Notes: a model not told the origin generated them from the sequence alone. A stretch of 64,000 nt of DNA from Planctomycetaceae bacterium (GCA_018660825.1 JABJJO010000077.1:1-64000), one strand, 5' to 3'. Shown: positions 1 to 8,999, counted from the first letter of the stretch. Numbers and translations are program-made.

Positions 1-2
1 AG

Positions 3-167
3 GAAGTCGTTGAGGAGCAAGTCGTTGAGGAGGAAGTCGCTGAGGAGGAAGTCGCTGAGGAGCAAGTCGTTGAGGAGCAAGTCGTTGAGGAGCAAGTCGC
101 TGAGGAGGAAGTCGTTGAGGAGGAAGTCGTTGAGGAGGAAGTCGTTGAGGAGGAAGTCGCTGAGGAT
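3..167 (+). repeat. Tandem 15-bp repeat (11 copies) inside an acidic protein gene
   Basis: Eleven head-to-tail copies of a 15-bp unit, GAAGTCGTTGAGGAG with C/G and T/C variants at two or three positions. Because 15 is a multiple of three, the array stays open in more than one frame. Only the E-V-V-E-E frame continues into the downstream protein. The array may extend beyond the left edge of the window. Confidence 0.9.
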
Positions 168-509
168 GATGCTTTACTTTCAGCGGTCCAGGAGATTGAA
201 GGTGTGGAGCGTTTGGTAGAGGCGGTTTCGGTGGAAATGGACCAACTCGACGTGGATGCTAATTCAAACTTGACGACAGATGATCGTGGCCCCGAAAGCG
301 CCGATACCGACAAAGACGTTGAGGGCTCTTTTGCTGACTCACAAACTCCGGATGACGAAGATGAATACGATGACATCGAAATCGTTGATGAGGATGATAA
401 CGAGGTTGAATTTGTGGGGCGCGATGACCGCAGGGACGCTATAGATGACGGTCGTGATGAACAACGGGGCGTTGGCGATATTGATGAAGGAGATGGCTTA
501 GCAGCGTAA
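3..509 (+). CDS. Acidic repeat protein, 5' end cut off by the window
   Basis: The frame read from base 3 is open to a TAA at 507-509 and has no start inside the repeat tract, so this is the C-terminal part (168 residues visible) of a longer protein. It begins with eleven tandem pentapeptides of the type E/Q-V-V/A-E-E, then an acidic tail rich in D and E ending in GDGLAA. No known domain is recognisable. The repeat tract should form a highly charged helix or extended stalk. A GTG at 204 could be taken as a start, but the upstream frame is protein-like and continuous with it, so I read one gene through. The next gene starts 70 bases downstream and encodes another acidic, Asp/Glu-rich protein, so the two may act together. 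Function unknown. Confidence 0.7.
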   Translation, partial: EVVEEQVVEEEVAEEEVAEEQVVEEQVVEEQVAEEEVVEEEVVEEEVVEEEVAEDDALLSAVQEIEGVERLVEAVSVEMDQLDVDANSNLTTDDRGPESADTDKDVEGSFADSQTPDDEDEYDDIEIVDEDDNEVEFVGRDDRRDAIDDGRDEQRGVGDIDEGDGLAA

Positions 510-579
510 ACTGCTAGGGCACCGCCATCGTTAGGCATGCATATTAGTAAACAGTTCGTATTTGATTGGAAGTCGTGAC

Positions 580-1746
580 ATGAGCAGAATAATCGCAATA
601 TTGCTGGCAAACTTTTTTGTAGTCGACTATGGTGTTGTACCTGACGGCAAGGAAGATTCCGTTTACGTGATTCAAATTGAGCCCGAAGTTGCCCAGCAAC
701 TAATTGAAGGTTACGCTATCGAAAGTGTGATTCCGCCCGAGTTAGCTGGGATTCGTAAATTTCGCATCCAAGTTGGAGATGAAAAACTTGTTAAACCCGA
801 TTCGTTGTTAACCTCGAACGAACGCCAGGACGGAATAACCCTTGAGCCCGCAACGTCTAACGGTGACGATGAAAACAATAAAGATCCCGAAGTTGGAACA
901 GGCGAGATTGACATTGATGGTTTTCCTGTTAACGACGACCAAACGAAACAAGTTCAACCCACGATTGGCGCTGACCCTCTCGATTTTTCGACTCCCAATG
1001 CCAAAACCGATGACTACGACGCGTTTCCTTTAACCGACCAGACTGAACTGGACCATCCTCGTGGAAACACTCTGTTAATTCCGGAACAAGTTCGTCCCGC
1101 TGAATTGCCGGGCAATGCAGTAGGATCCGTCGAGGATGACCAAGACGTGCGGATAGTTCTGGAACCTGAGGGGACCACGCTACCCCTACTCACGGCGCTC
1201 CAAGTTGTTGACGAAAAACCGGTGTTGGAAATTGAGCCACCAGAAATAACCAATCCAACAAATGTTGTCCAAGTAGTGGTGCCGGTGTTCGACAAACCAG
1301 ATTCCACTGTAGTTGCTGACAACGCAGAGAATGTTGAGCAAATTGCAATCCCAGCGTTAGATCTGCTAGCCATTCACGACGCGGATAGCCGCATCGTGTT
1401 AGAAGCTTTACCAGATTTAACAGTGGCGTCCGATGAAACCAAGCTACCGGTGCGAACCGCCGTCCATGAACCGGAGTTATTGGAAGAGGACGCGTCTGAA
1501 TTTGTGAGGTTGGCGGCGGCAACAACGAATAACGCCAATGTTGTACGAGGCAAACCCAGCCCACCAGCGACTAGTCCCCTGCCCTCTGAGCAACGTTCCT
1601 GGCCGCTGTTTAGCGTCACCTTACTAGGACTGTTTATCTCAGTTGGCGGAAACGTGTACCTAGGAATGACTGTTCTTGACTTCTATCGCAAGCGTCGGAT
1701 AACGTCATCGGACGCCACTAGCCCGCGCGATTCCGATTCAGAATAG
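580..1746 (+). CDS. Hypothetical membrane-anchored acidic protein
   Basis: Unrecognised protein of 388 residues. I place the start at the ATG at 580, which has GGAAG about 8 bases upstream, rather than the in-frame TTG at 562. The N-terminus is a hydrophobic stretch resembling a signal peptide. About 70 residues of ordered-looking sequence follow (VYVIQIEPEVAQQLIEGY and IPPELAGIRKFRIQVGDE). Then comes a long low-complexity region rich in Asp, Glu, Pro, Thr and Val, probably disordered and exported. A single transmembrane segment near the C-terminus (LFSVTLLGLFISVGGNVYLG) is followed by a basic cytoplasmic tail (FYRKRR), so the protein is probably a type I membrane protein with most of its mass outside. 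It follows the acidic repeat protein by 70 bases and may share its transcript. Function unknown. Confidence 0.65.
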   Translation: MSRIIAILLANFFVVDYGVVPDGKEDSVYVIQIEPEVAQQLIEGYAIESVIPPELAGIRKFRIQVGDEKLVKPDSLLTSNERQDGITLEPATSNGDDENNKDPEVGTGEIDIDGFPVNDDQTKQVQPTIGADPLDFSTPNAKTDDYDAFPLTDQTELDHPRGNTLLIPEQVRPAELPGNAVGSVEDDQDVRIVLEPEGTTLPLLTALQVVDEKPVLEIEPPEITNPTNVVQVVVPVFDKPDSTVVADNAENVEQIAIPALDLLAIHDADSRIVLEALPDLTVASDETKLPVRTAVHEPELLEEDASEFVRLAAATTNNANVVRGKPSPPATSPLPSEQRSWPLFSVTLLGLFISVGGNVYLGMTVLDFYRKRRITSSDATSPRDSDSE

Positions 1747-1765
1747 ATTAAATCACTGGTTCGGT

Positions 1766-3217
1766 TTAGTCGGCGGCTTCATTTAATAATCCGTTTGCGT
1801 TTCCGTCATGCCCGTCCATACTTGATATTTCCCGATGCAACAGATTAAGTAGAGTTTGCAGGAAGACAACGACCATAGGGCCAGTTAGAATTCCAATTGG
1901 TCCAAGTGCTTGGACACCGCCGACAACGCTGAGTAACGCTAGCATCGGGTGTAAATTGGATTTATTTTGAAGAATATATGGTTTGACGATATTATCGGCT
2001 AGTGATACCGGTCCAACACCCCAAATCAACAAGAACACGCCCCATGAAGGTGAATCCGCAAAAACGATCAGGTATACCGCACAGGGCAGCCAGACTGACG
2101 CAGCGCCTATAAACGGGACGAGTGCCAAGAGTGTGGCAGCAACCGTAAGCATCCAGACATAGTTCATTCCCGCAATCCAAAATCCAATACCGGCCAAAAG
2201 CCCTTGTGCTAATGCCGATAACAGGGTTGCAACGACGACAGCGCGGCTGATCGTCACGAATTCTTGGATAAGCGCGTCCTCATAATCTTGCTTAAGGGGC
2301 GACAATTTGGTAATTGACTGCACCATGCGGGCCCCGTCAATCAGAAAAAAATATGTTGCGACAAGCATGATTACAATTCCAGCGAGGAGTTGCAAGGCGA
2401 ACCCGAGCGTGTTGGCGCCGACACTCAAAATCTGTTTCCGCAAACTATTATCAAAGAAATTCGCGCTGTATTCTTGGAGTTGGCTAGGTGACGGATTAAC
2501 TATTTCAGCGATCGAGGCATGAACCGTACCGCCGAGCAGCGCTGTTTTGAATTTATTGTAACGAGTGCTAACGGCAACCAGACCAGTGAGGTATTCGGGG
2601 CCGTGATTTTGAGATACGGTATCATCGAGGTGTTCGAGAATAAAATCAATCGATTTGTTTAACTGCCCTAGGTGTACGGCGGCGGAGGGATGTTGCTCCA
2701 CATTCAAGTCAAGAGTATTTAGCTGCGATCGTATTTGCTTAAGCGATTCGTGATCTGCGTGCAATTGGGCGACTTGATCGATCTGACTCATGGAGTCACT
2801 TGTGGTGAGCGTTTCAATCTCCCTTTCAATTTTCAACAAAGTCGCTTTGTGTGGGATATTTAGGTTGAATTTTTGTCGAATGTTGCCAAGATTGTCGGCG
2901 ATAACGGCAGGAGTGATCGTGGATGCGAGTCTACTGCCCTCGACGACGGCGATACTGACCGTGGTGATCAGCGGAAGAAGCACGACCAAAGCGATAACTG
3001 TGGTTGTGGCGAGTGCGGCCCACCGTACTCTATTTTTTAATTTTCGCAGAATGAGTCGATGAAGTGGTGCAAAAACCACACACAACACAGCCGCCAAGAA
3101 CAACGGCAGCACAAAGGACGCCATAACCTGATAAAACATCGCGCCACTAAGGACGATGATTGCGATTAGAACTAGAAAAGAAACCAGGCGGCGGTATTTA
3201 TTATTTGTTTCTGCCAT
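1766..3217 (-). CDS. AI-2E family transporter (PerM/TqsA-like membrane protein)
   Basis: Polytopic membrane protein of about 483 residues from the ATG at 3217; a TTG 24 bases upstream is possible but less likely. Two N-terminal transmembrane segments and a third are followed by a roughly 150-residue hydrophilic region with helical, coiled-coil-like stretches. The conserved C-terminal block of the family then follows (VATYFFLIDG, LLAGIGFWIAGMNYVWMLTVAATLLALVPFIGA, PYILQNKSNLHPMLALLSVVGG, GPIGILTGPMV). Family members export autoinducer-2 or act as Na+/H+ antiporters; the substrate cannot be told from the sequence. The gene converges with the membrane-anchored protein on its left and diverges from the glycosylation module on its right. 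Confidence 0.85.
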   Translation of the reverse strand: MAETNNKYRRLVSFLVLIAIIVLSGAMFYQVMASFVLPLFLAAVLCVVFAPLHRLILRKLKNRVRWAALATTTVIALVVLLPLITTVSIAVVEGSRLASTITPAVIADNLGNIRQKFNLNIPHKATLLKIEREIETLTTSDSMSQIDQVAQLHADHESLKQIRSQLNTLDLNVEQHPSAAVHLGQLNKSIDFILEHLDDTVSQNHGPEYLTGLVAVSTRYNKFKTALLGGTVHASIAEIVNPSPSQLQEYSANFFDNSLRKQILSVGANTLGFALQLLAGIVIMLVATYFFLIDGARMVQSITKLSPLKQDYEDALIQEFVTISRAVVVATLLSALAQGLLAGIGFWIAGMNYVWMLTVAATLLALVPFIGAASVWLPCAVYLIVFADSPSWGVFLLIWGVGPVSLADNIVKPYILQNKSNLHPMLALLSVVGGVQALGPIGILTGPMVVVFLQTLLNLLHREISSMDGHDGNANGLLNEAAD

Positions 3218-3336
3218 GAGTTGGTGACGACTTGTTCCCAAATTTGAGAGAGTGCGATGTATACTAATACTCTAGCACGTCAAGGAAATCAGAATTCCGT
3301 CTGCCAAGACCGCTATTAATTATTGTTACGTTATTA

Positions 3337-3366
3337 TTGACAATACGCTAGGTTTCAAAATAAGTA
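3337..3366 (+). promoter_or_regulatory. Candidate sigma-70 promoter for the glycosylation module
   Basis: A perfect TTGACA at 3337-3342, an 18-base spacer and a weak TAAGTA at 3361-3366 lie 32 bases upstream of the first gene of the 3398-7171 module, in a divergent intergenic region. The -10 element is poor, so this is only a candidate. Confidence 0.3.
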
Positions 3367-3397
3367 AACGCGTTGAATACGACTGGTTGTACCTCAA

Positions 3398-4453
3398 ATG
3401 TCACCCGAATCAGAACAATCGTTAGGAACCGAAAAAACCGTTGTCGGCCAGACGCAAGCTGACAAACTGGTTGAGTCCAAATCTGAAGATAAATATCACC
3501 TTAAATTGTATCTTCGCCTCGCTGTTGTAGCGGTCGTCATTTTCTGGATTGAGAAGACTTTTCGGGAAGCGGGGGATGAATTTTCCGCAGCACAGTTTTC
3601 AGTGTTGAACCTCGATCTACTGTGCGTAATACTGGCCGCGCTATGTTATATGATTGGCTTATTGTGTTTCGCGTTGTTTTGGCATCTCACGCTGCTCGCT
3701 TTGGGGCAACGGCCAACGCTAGTGGAATCACTTCGCTCGTATATTGTTAGTCAACTAGGAAAATACGTACCAGGTAAAGCATTGGTTGTGATTATCCGTA
3801 GTGAGCGAGTTAGTTCATCGCGCGTCTCGAGTAGTGTGGCCGTTGTTGGGGTATTCATTGAGACCCTTGGAATGATGGCTGTCGGAGGAATCGTGGCAAG
3901 CTTGTTACTTTTTATTGGGTACGGGCGGACGCACCAAAGTGGTTGGTTGACGTTATTAGCCGTTGGCCTCGCGGTGGGGGCTGGTGTGGGGGCGAGTCCG
4001 CCAGTGTTTCGTTTCGTATTACGATATCTGAGTAAGCGGCGAGGTTTGTCGATGTTGGCCGAGGCTATTGACGGTTTGAGCTGGCGGTTCCTAGCTAAAG
4101 GTTGGCTACTGGCGGCCGTGGGGTGGCTCTTCTTTGGAACAAGTATGATTTTCGTATTGCAGTCTTTCCCGCCACCTGAGGATGGTCCGATATTAGCCGT
4201 TTGGGACTATCCTCAGGTTGTTGCGGCTGTATCGTTGTCTTTAGTCGCGGGTTTCATATCGCTAATGCCAGGTGGAGCTGGCGTACGGGAAATGGTTATT
4301 TCTACGCTACTCACTCCATTGACTGGTCCAGTTTTCGCGGTAATTTCCGCTATTAGTTTGCGAGGGCTGTGGTTATTATGTGAATTGGGTGCGGCAGCTG
4401 CCTTTTTAATCCACAATGGTCAAACGAATCGCTCTGCCCAAAACAAACCATAA
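3398..4453 (+). CDS. Lysylphosphatidylglycerol synthase TM-region/UPF0104 family, flippase-like protein
   Basis: Integral membrane protein of 351 residues with a charged N-terminal tail of about 40 residues, then seven or eight hydrophobic segments. It carries UPF0104 signatures: SQLGKYVPGKALVV after the third segment, a V/I-E-T-L motif (VVGVFIETLGMMAVGG), and near the C-terminus SLVAGFISLMPGGAGVREM. These match the membrane domain of MprF and the AglD family, several of which are linked to lipid or polyprenyl-phosphate-sugar translocation. It lies 17 bases upstream of a GT2 polyprenyl-phosphate glycosyltransferase and in the same operon as a GT-C-like protein, which supports a role in moving a lipid-linked sugar across the membrane. 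That role is inferred from context. Confidence 0.85.
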   Translation: MSPESEQSLGTEKTVVGQTQADKLVESKSEDKYHLKLYLRLAVVAVVIFWIEKTFREAGDEFSAAQFSVLNLDLLCVILAALCYMIGLLCFALFWHLTLLALGQRPTLVESLRSYIVSQLGKYVPGKALVVIIRSERVSSSRVSSSVAVVGVFIETLGMMAVGGIVASLLLFIGYGRTHQSGWLTLLAVGLAVGAGVGASPPVFRFVLRYLSKRRGLSMLAEAIDGLSWRFLAKGWLLAAVGWLFFGTSMIFVLQSFPPPEDGPILAVWDYPQVVAAVSLSLVAGFISLMPGGAGVREMVISTLLTPLTGPVFAVISAISLRGLWLLCELGAAAAFLIHNGQTNRSAQNKP

Positions 4454-4470
4454 ATTCGAGGATCGAGAAT

Positions 4471-5442
4471 ATGATATCGTTTGTAATTCCAGTTTTAAAT
4501 GAGGCTGAGAGTCTGCATCGTCTAATTAGTGAAATCCAGGCCGTTGCGAATGAGCAATTATTTGATTATGAGATAATATTTGTGGACGATGGCTCGACCG
4601 ATAACTCATGGGATGTCATCGTTGCCGCACATGAACAAGATCCGCGGGTTGTCGGTGTCCGATTTAGGCGGAACTTTGGAAAAGCCGCTGCCTTAAATGC
4701 TGGATTTCAACTGGCGGAGGGCGAAATCGTGTTTACTCTGGATGCGGATCTACAAGATGATCCTAATGAGATTCCCAGGTTTTTAGAGGTTTTGAAAACC
4801 CAAGATCTTGACGTCGTGAGTGGTTGGAAAAAGAAACGCCATGACCCCTGGCACAAGGTTGGACCCTCACGAGCATTCAACTTAATGGTCAGTAAACTGA
4901 CTGGTGTACGACTGCACGACCACAATTGCGGTTTCAAATGTTATCGCAGCGAGGTCCTCGAGGAAATACAACTCTACGGTGAACTGCATCGCTTCGTCCC
5001 GGTGTTGGCAGCGTCGCGAGGTTGGCGAGTTGGAGAGGTCGTCGTTAATCATCGCGAGCGGGAGTTTGGGAAATCAAAATATGGCGTGAAACGCATCATA
5101 AAAGGTTTCCTTGATTTACTTACTGTCCACTTGGTTACGGGCTACGGCAATCGCCCGCAGCATTTGTTGGGGTCCCTTGGTATGAGCTGTTTTGCAATCT
5201 CCGGGCTGACCATGACAATTTTGACTTTTTGGTGGGTTGTTCATCGAGTGACGCAGGTTTCAGATCCTATCCATCTACATGAGCGAGCTTTGTTTTACTT
5301 TTCCATCGCCGGTGGCATCATTGGTATTCAATTATTAACTACGGGGTTCTTGGCGGAGCTCATCACCAAAAAAACTGTACGGGACGAGCAAATATATTCG
5401 GTGAAGGACTCCGTGGGTAAACAGGATAAAGGCGATGCCTGA
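4471..5442 (+). CDS. Glycosyltransferase family 2, polyprenyl-phosphate sugar transferase (DPM1/GtrB-like)
   Basis: 323 residues. The N-terminal GT-A domain shows the family pattern in order: SFVIPVLNEAESL, the nucleotide-binding FVDDGSTDNSW, NFGKAAALNAGF, and the metal-binding DADLQDDP. VVNHREREFGKSKYG is typical of dolichyl/undecaprenyl-phosphate hexosyltransferases. Two C-terminal transmembrane segments anchor the enzyme (around residues 230-255 and 275-300). The expected reaction is transfer of a hexose from a nucleotide sugar to polyprenyl phosphate on the cytoplasmic face. Its stop codon overlaps the start of the next gene by 8 bases, so the two are likely translationally coupled. Which sugar is used cannot be told. 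Confidence 0.9.
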   Translation: MISFVIPVLNEAESLHRLISEIQAVANEQLFDYEIIFVDDGSTDNSWDVIVAAHEQDPRVVGVRFRRNFGKAAALNAGFQLAEGEIVFTLDADLQDDPNEIPRFLEVLKTQDLDVVSGWKKKRHDPWHKVGPSRAFNLMVSKLTGVRLHDHNCGFKCYRSEVLEEIQLYGELHRFVPVLAASRGWRVGEVVVNHREREFGKSKYGVKRIIKGFLDLLTVHLVTGYGNRPQHLLGSLGMSCFAISGLTMTILTFWWVVHRVTQVSDPIHLHERALFYFSIAGGIIGIQLLTTGFLAELITKKTVRDEQIYSVKDSVGKQDKGDA

Positions 5443-7171
5443 CCGACGACAAATTATCAGTGAGGAGTCGGACAAGTCATCTAGGGTTAGATCAAATTCT
5501 AGCAGAAACGCGTCCGATATCAGTCGCAATGATGATCTTGGACTGGATGGTTTGTCAAGACGAGAGTTGGCATGGCTGATCCTGCCGGCTCTATTGTTGA
5601 TCACCATTCGCCTCATGTTATGGCATCAGTATTTTGATAAGGATACTGATGGATCGCGCAAGTTTATCGAGGGACGAGAGGCCGTCACGGGTATGCACTG
5701 CGCGAATGATCGCAGTCGATGGGCAGCTGTAGTTTCATTAGTGCATCAGGGATCATGGTCTATTGATGATGTTGAACGATTGCGCGGTTCGAGCGGCAAT
5801 TGGGGCACGATTGACAAGGTCTACCATATCGACAGTTCGGGTGTTGAGCATTTCTATTCCAGTAAACCACCACTATACATCCTATTCGTTGCTTCTCAAT
5901 ATTGGGTCCTTAACCGCACGTTCGGAGTCGACATTCTCCAAAATCCGTTATGGGGGATTAAAGGACTCGTATTTCTTAACCAAGTTTTATTGTTTGGAAT
6001 ATTCCTGTGGCTCTACTTGGTGATTTGTCAGCGTTTCGTAAGGCAACGATCGGTGTTGATTTGTTTGGGGCTAACAGCTGGATTTGGCACTTTCCTTTCC
6101 ACCTTTGCTGTTTCATTAAACAACCATCTACCCGCAGCGGTGTGTACCTTAGCCGTGATTTGTTTGTTGATCCGTATAGAGGACCAGCCCAAACGTATAG
6201 AGGACCACACCAACACTGGATGGCTCAATTACTTTTGTGTTGGTGTTATGACCGCGTTATGTGTGACGTTCGAACTACCCGCGTTATCATTCCTGGGATT
6301 AGTAGGTATTTGGTTGCTGATTCGGTCACCAATACAGACGCTGACGTTTGGCGCAGCTGGAATTGGCGTGGTCGCATTTGCATTCTTTGGATGCAATTAC
6401 TGGGCCCACGGGTCCCTGCGCCCACCCTATGCTCATCGCAGCGACGGCGAGGTACTTGCATCATTGGAAGAAGCTGACAAAGCGTTATTGGTAGCAGGTG
6501 TTGTTCCCGAAAGTCTCGCGCTACGTTGGAGGCGCACCGACAACGATGGAGATTTGCACAGGATGAGTAACATCGTTATTGAGCAGCACCCCACGGCGGG
6601 ACGGTGGCGTATCTTTGATATTCAGAACAGACAACGCTATGCTTTACAACAGGTTGGAAGCAAATACGAAATTCGGGACTGGGATAATTGGTACGATTAT
6701 GAAGTAAATGGAAGGGCGAGTTATTGGCTGCCCGGGGCTGCGAGTGGTGTGGATTTGGGCGAGCCCTCAAGATTGCTGTACTTAGTACACATGACTATTG
6801 GCCACCATGGTATATTTTCGCTAACGCCGATCTGGCTATTTTCCCTGATAGGTATTGCCGTTGCTTGGCGCGATCCAGAACCAATTTGGCGCCGCTTTGC
6901 TTATGTGTTATTTACACTTATTGTTGTGTTAATTGGATTTTATACTCTACGTCCCTTGGCCGATCGAAACTATGGCGGCGTTGCTAGTGGGTTTCGATGG
7001 TTTTTCTGGTTAACGCCACTATTTTTATTGATGTTGATTCCGGCTTGGAATGTCGTGCGTAAATCGATGCTTCTAATGGTTCTATGGGGTATTTGCCTGG
7101 CCTTATCGATATATTCGGGATTGCACGGATTTCTAAACCCCTGGCAACACCCATGGTATTTTACACCCTGA
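5435..7171 (+). CDS. Polytopic membrane protein, probable GT-C type glycosyltransferase
   Basis: 578 residues. A polar N-terminal tail of about 40 residues is followed by a transmembrane segment (LAWLILPALLLITIRLMLW), a loop with acidic and basic residues (DGSRKFIEGREAVTGMHCANDR), and about ten further hydrophobic segments. A large extracytoplasmic insertion of about 100 residues in the middle includes RRTDNDGDLHRM and YDYEVNGRASYW. The overall plan resembles polyprenyl-phosphate-sugar-dependent GT-C enzymes of the PMT/ArnT type, but I see no diagnostic motif beyond topology and neighbours. It starts inside the end of the GT2 gene. A 14-bp sequence is repeated with a period of 21 bases at 6173-6207, encoding a duplicated RIED unit in a cytoplasmic loop. 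Confidence 0.6.
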   Translation: MPDRRQIISEESDKSSRVRSNSSRNASDISRNDDLGLDGLSRRELAWLILPALLLITIRLMLWHQYFDKDTDGSRKFIEGREAVTGMHCANDRSRWAAVVSLVHQGSWSIDDVERLRGSSGNWGTIDKVYHIDSSGVEHFYSSKPPLYILFVASQYWVLNRTFGVDILQNPLWGIKGLVFLNQVLLFGIFLWLYLVICQRFVRQRSVLICLGLTAGFGTFLSTFAVSLNNHLPAAVCTLAVICLLIRIEDQPKRIEDHTNTGWLNYFCVGVMTALCVTFELPALSFLGLVGIWLLIRSPIQTLTFGAAGIGVVAFAFFGCNYWAHGSLRPPYAHRSDGEVLASLEEADKALLVAGVVPESLALRWRRTDNDGDLHRMSNIVIEQHPTAGRWRIFDIQNRQRYALQQVGSKYEIRDWDNWYDYEVNGRASYWLPGAASGVDLGEPSRLLYLVHMTIGHHGIFSLTPIWLFSLIGIAVAWRDPEPIWRRFAYVLFTLIVVLIGFYTLRPLADRNYGGVASGFRWFFWLTPLFLLMLIPAWNVVRKSMLLMVLWGICLALSIYSGLHGFLNPWQHPWYFTP

Positions 7172-7396
7172 AGCTGGGGTAAAAACGTTTCTGGCGAGCG
7201 CCTTAAACTCCTTTTCGTAATTATATGTGATGGGGCCCAGGAAATTGGTCGCCAGGCCGAAATTCGGGTGGCGGTTGTATCGGTCCTTGTGGCGGCAGCA
7301 GTTTATCTATAAAATCGACGCTCAGAGTTAGTCAAGTCGCCGATTAAGAGTTAGGCGTCTTGTAAAACCAACTAGGACGACAGAAGGGAATCGTAG

Positions 7397-7630
7397 ATGC
7401 CTCAAACTACATATTTCGTGAAGGAGTGCCCCACTTGCGGTCGCAAATTGCAGGTGCGTGTTGAGTATTTAGGGCGCGAAATGGTTTGTAATCATTGTGG
7501 CGGTGATTTTTTGGCTGGTGATGTACAAGACGTATTCACGCCGAACGAAGAGGATTGTAGTGACGCGATCCTGTTACGTGTCGATGAGCTAATCGACAAA
7601 GCGGACAATAATCTAGGAAAACCCAAATAA
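7397..7630 (+). CDS. Zinc-ribbon miniprotein
   Basis: 77 residues with a strong Shine-Dalgarno sequence (AAGGGA) upstream of the ATG. Four cysteines, C11-x2-C14 and C31-x2-C34, form a zinc-ribbon or rubredoxin-like knuckle (KECPTCGRKLQ and MVCNHCGGDF). The remainder is acidic and probably helical. Planctomycetes have many short proteins of this kind, with zinc binding the only predictable property. It stands alone between the glycosylation module and the convergent aroA. Role unknown. Confidence 0.75.
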   Translation: MPQTTYFVKECPTCGRKLQVRVEYLGREMVCNHCGGDFLAGDVQDVFTPNEEDCSDAILLRVDELIDKADNNLGKPK

Positions 7631-7691
7631 CGTTGGCGTCAACGCTTCGTGGGGATTTTTTATCCTCCTCTAGATAACAATACTGCAGCTG

Positions 7692-8969
7692 TCAATTGTC
7701 TATTAACGATGCCAGATCCTCGAAGTAATTCGGGTATGTTTTGTGACAACACTTGGGGTCACTAATCGATATGTCTGGAATCCGAAGTCCGGCGATGGCG
7801 AAGCTCATGGCCATCCGGTGATCATCGTAGGTTTCAATGATTGCACCGCGATATTTGCTTGGCGTGATTTTCATTCCGTCCTCAAATTCTTCAACGACAG
7901 CACCTAATCGGCGTAATTCTCGCGACAGGTCTGTAATACGATCCGTTTCTTTATCTCGAATGTGCTGCACATTTCGGATGGTAGTTTGGCCTTGGGCGAA
8001 TAACGCGACGACCGCCAGCGTTAATACAGTATCACTGATGGCGTTCATGTCGATATCGATTCCAATAAGCTCGCCGCCCTGAACGCGTATGAAGTCGGTC
8101 CCATAATAAATCTGACACCCCATCTGTTCTAGGCTATGGCAAAATCCGATGTCTCCTTGAATTGAGTCTTTTGACAATCCCCTGACTGTCACGGTGCCCC
8201 CGGTAACCGCCGCAGCAGCAAAAAAGTAACTTGCTGCTGACGCGTCAGGCTCGATATCGTATTCGGCACCGGATGCCGTTTGTTGCCCGTCGGATGAATA
8301 GACATTGTTTTCATTCCGCCTGACGGTACGACCAAAAACCGAAAGTACGTCGATCGTCATCTGAATGTAGGGTTCTGAAACGAGGGTGCCGGTCAAATGC
8401 AATTCAATATCACGTGATGAATTGCCCATTGCTAACATAAGACCACTGAGAAACTGACTAGAGACGTTGCCGGCTATTTGACAAGTGTTCCGCGAAAACC
8501 CATTTGCAATCATCGTCACGGGTGGACAACCATTGGGTGCGCATTGGACGTCGGCACCAAGTTCCTTTAAGGCCTCTACCAGGTCGTGGATCGGTCGCTG
8601 TTGCATGCGGGCGACACCATCGAGGACAAATTCTCCCTGCATGCTTGCCAGAACGGAAGTGAGAAACCGTATGGTCGTGCCACTATTGCCCACATATAGA
8701 TTCGCAGTTGTTACGGGGACTTGCCCACCGCACCCTTGAATGATTAACGTGTTGGTATCCTTGCGCCAGTCAATTGATAGCCCCAACTTTTGGAGGGCGG
8801 CAACCATGACATTTGTATCGTCACAGTCCAACGCGTGCCGCAATACGGAGGTACCATTAGCCATCGCTGCACACACCAACGCGCGGTTGGTAATCGACTT
8901 TGAACCGGGTGGCCGAATTTCACCGGATACCGGACGAGTGCTAAGTTCGCAGTGAAAGATCTCGTTCAA
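7692..8969 (-). CDS. aroA: 3-phosphoshikimate 1-carboxyvinyltransferase (EPSP synthase)
   Basis: 425 residues, the usual length. It catalyses shikimate-3-phosphate + PEP to EPSP in the cytoplasmic shikimate pathway. Signatures in order: PPGSKSITNRAL near the N-terminus (substrate-binding Lys and Arg), GNSGTTIRFL, RPIHDLVEALKELGA, and DKETDRI and DDHRMAMSFA near the C-terminus, holding the catalytic and PEP-binding acidic and basic residues. No ATG is available: the frame runs from the upstream gene's stop with only a TTG at 8969 as a standard start, preceded by AGAAAG. It lies 30 bases downstream of a secreted PQQ-like propeller gene on the same strand, an unusual operon partner. Confidence 0.95.
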   Translation of the reverse strand: MNEIFHCELSTRPVSGEIRPPGSKSITNRALVCAAMANGTSVLRHALDCDDTNVMVAALQKLGLSIDWRKDTNTLIIQGCGGQVPVTTANLYVGNSGTTIRFLTSVLASMQGEFVLDGVARMQQRPIHDLVEALKELGADVQCAPNGCPPVTMIANGFSRNTCQIAGNVSSQFLSGLMLAMGNSSRDIELHLTGTLVSEPYIQMTIDVLSVFGRTVRRNENNVYSSDGQQTASGAEYDIEPDASAASYFFAAAAVTGGTVTVRGLSKDSIQGDIGFCHSLEQMGCQIYYGTDFIRVQGGELIGIDIDMNAISDTVLTLAVVALFAQGQTTIRNVQHIRDKETDRITDLSRELRRLGAVVEEFEDGMKITPSKYRGAIIETYDDHRMAMSFAIAGLRIPDISISDPKCCHKTYPNYFEDLASLIDN

Positions 8970-8999
8970 GGTGAATCGCTTTCTGGAAGATCTGCGGGG

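Noticed and set aside
10-219. Open frame of repeated K-S-L-R-R/S units
   Set aside because: It is a frame shadow of the 15-bp repeat array; the E-V-V-E-E frame continues into a protein-like C-terminus and is the real one.
1014-1564. Antisense frames opposite the membrane-anchored acidic protein
   Set aside because: Low-complexity Ser/Thr/Arg-rich translations from the complement of biased coding sequence, without signals or known domains.
7621-7691. GGATTTTTTATCC hairpin after the zinc-ribbon gene as a terminator
   Set aside because: The stem is only four base pairs and the T-run is its loop; not a credible intrinsic terminator.
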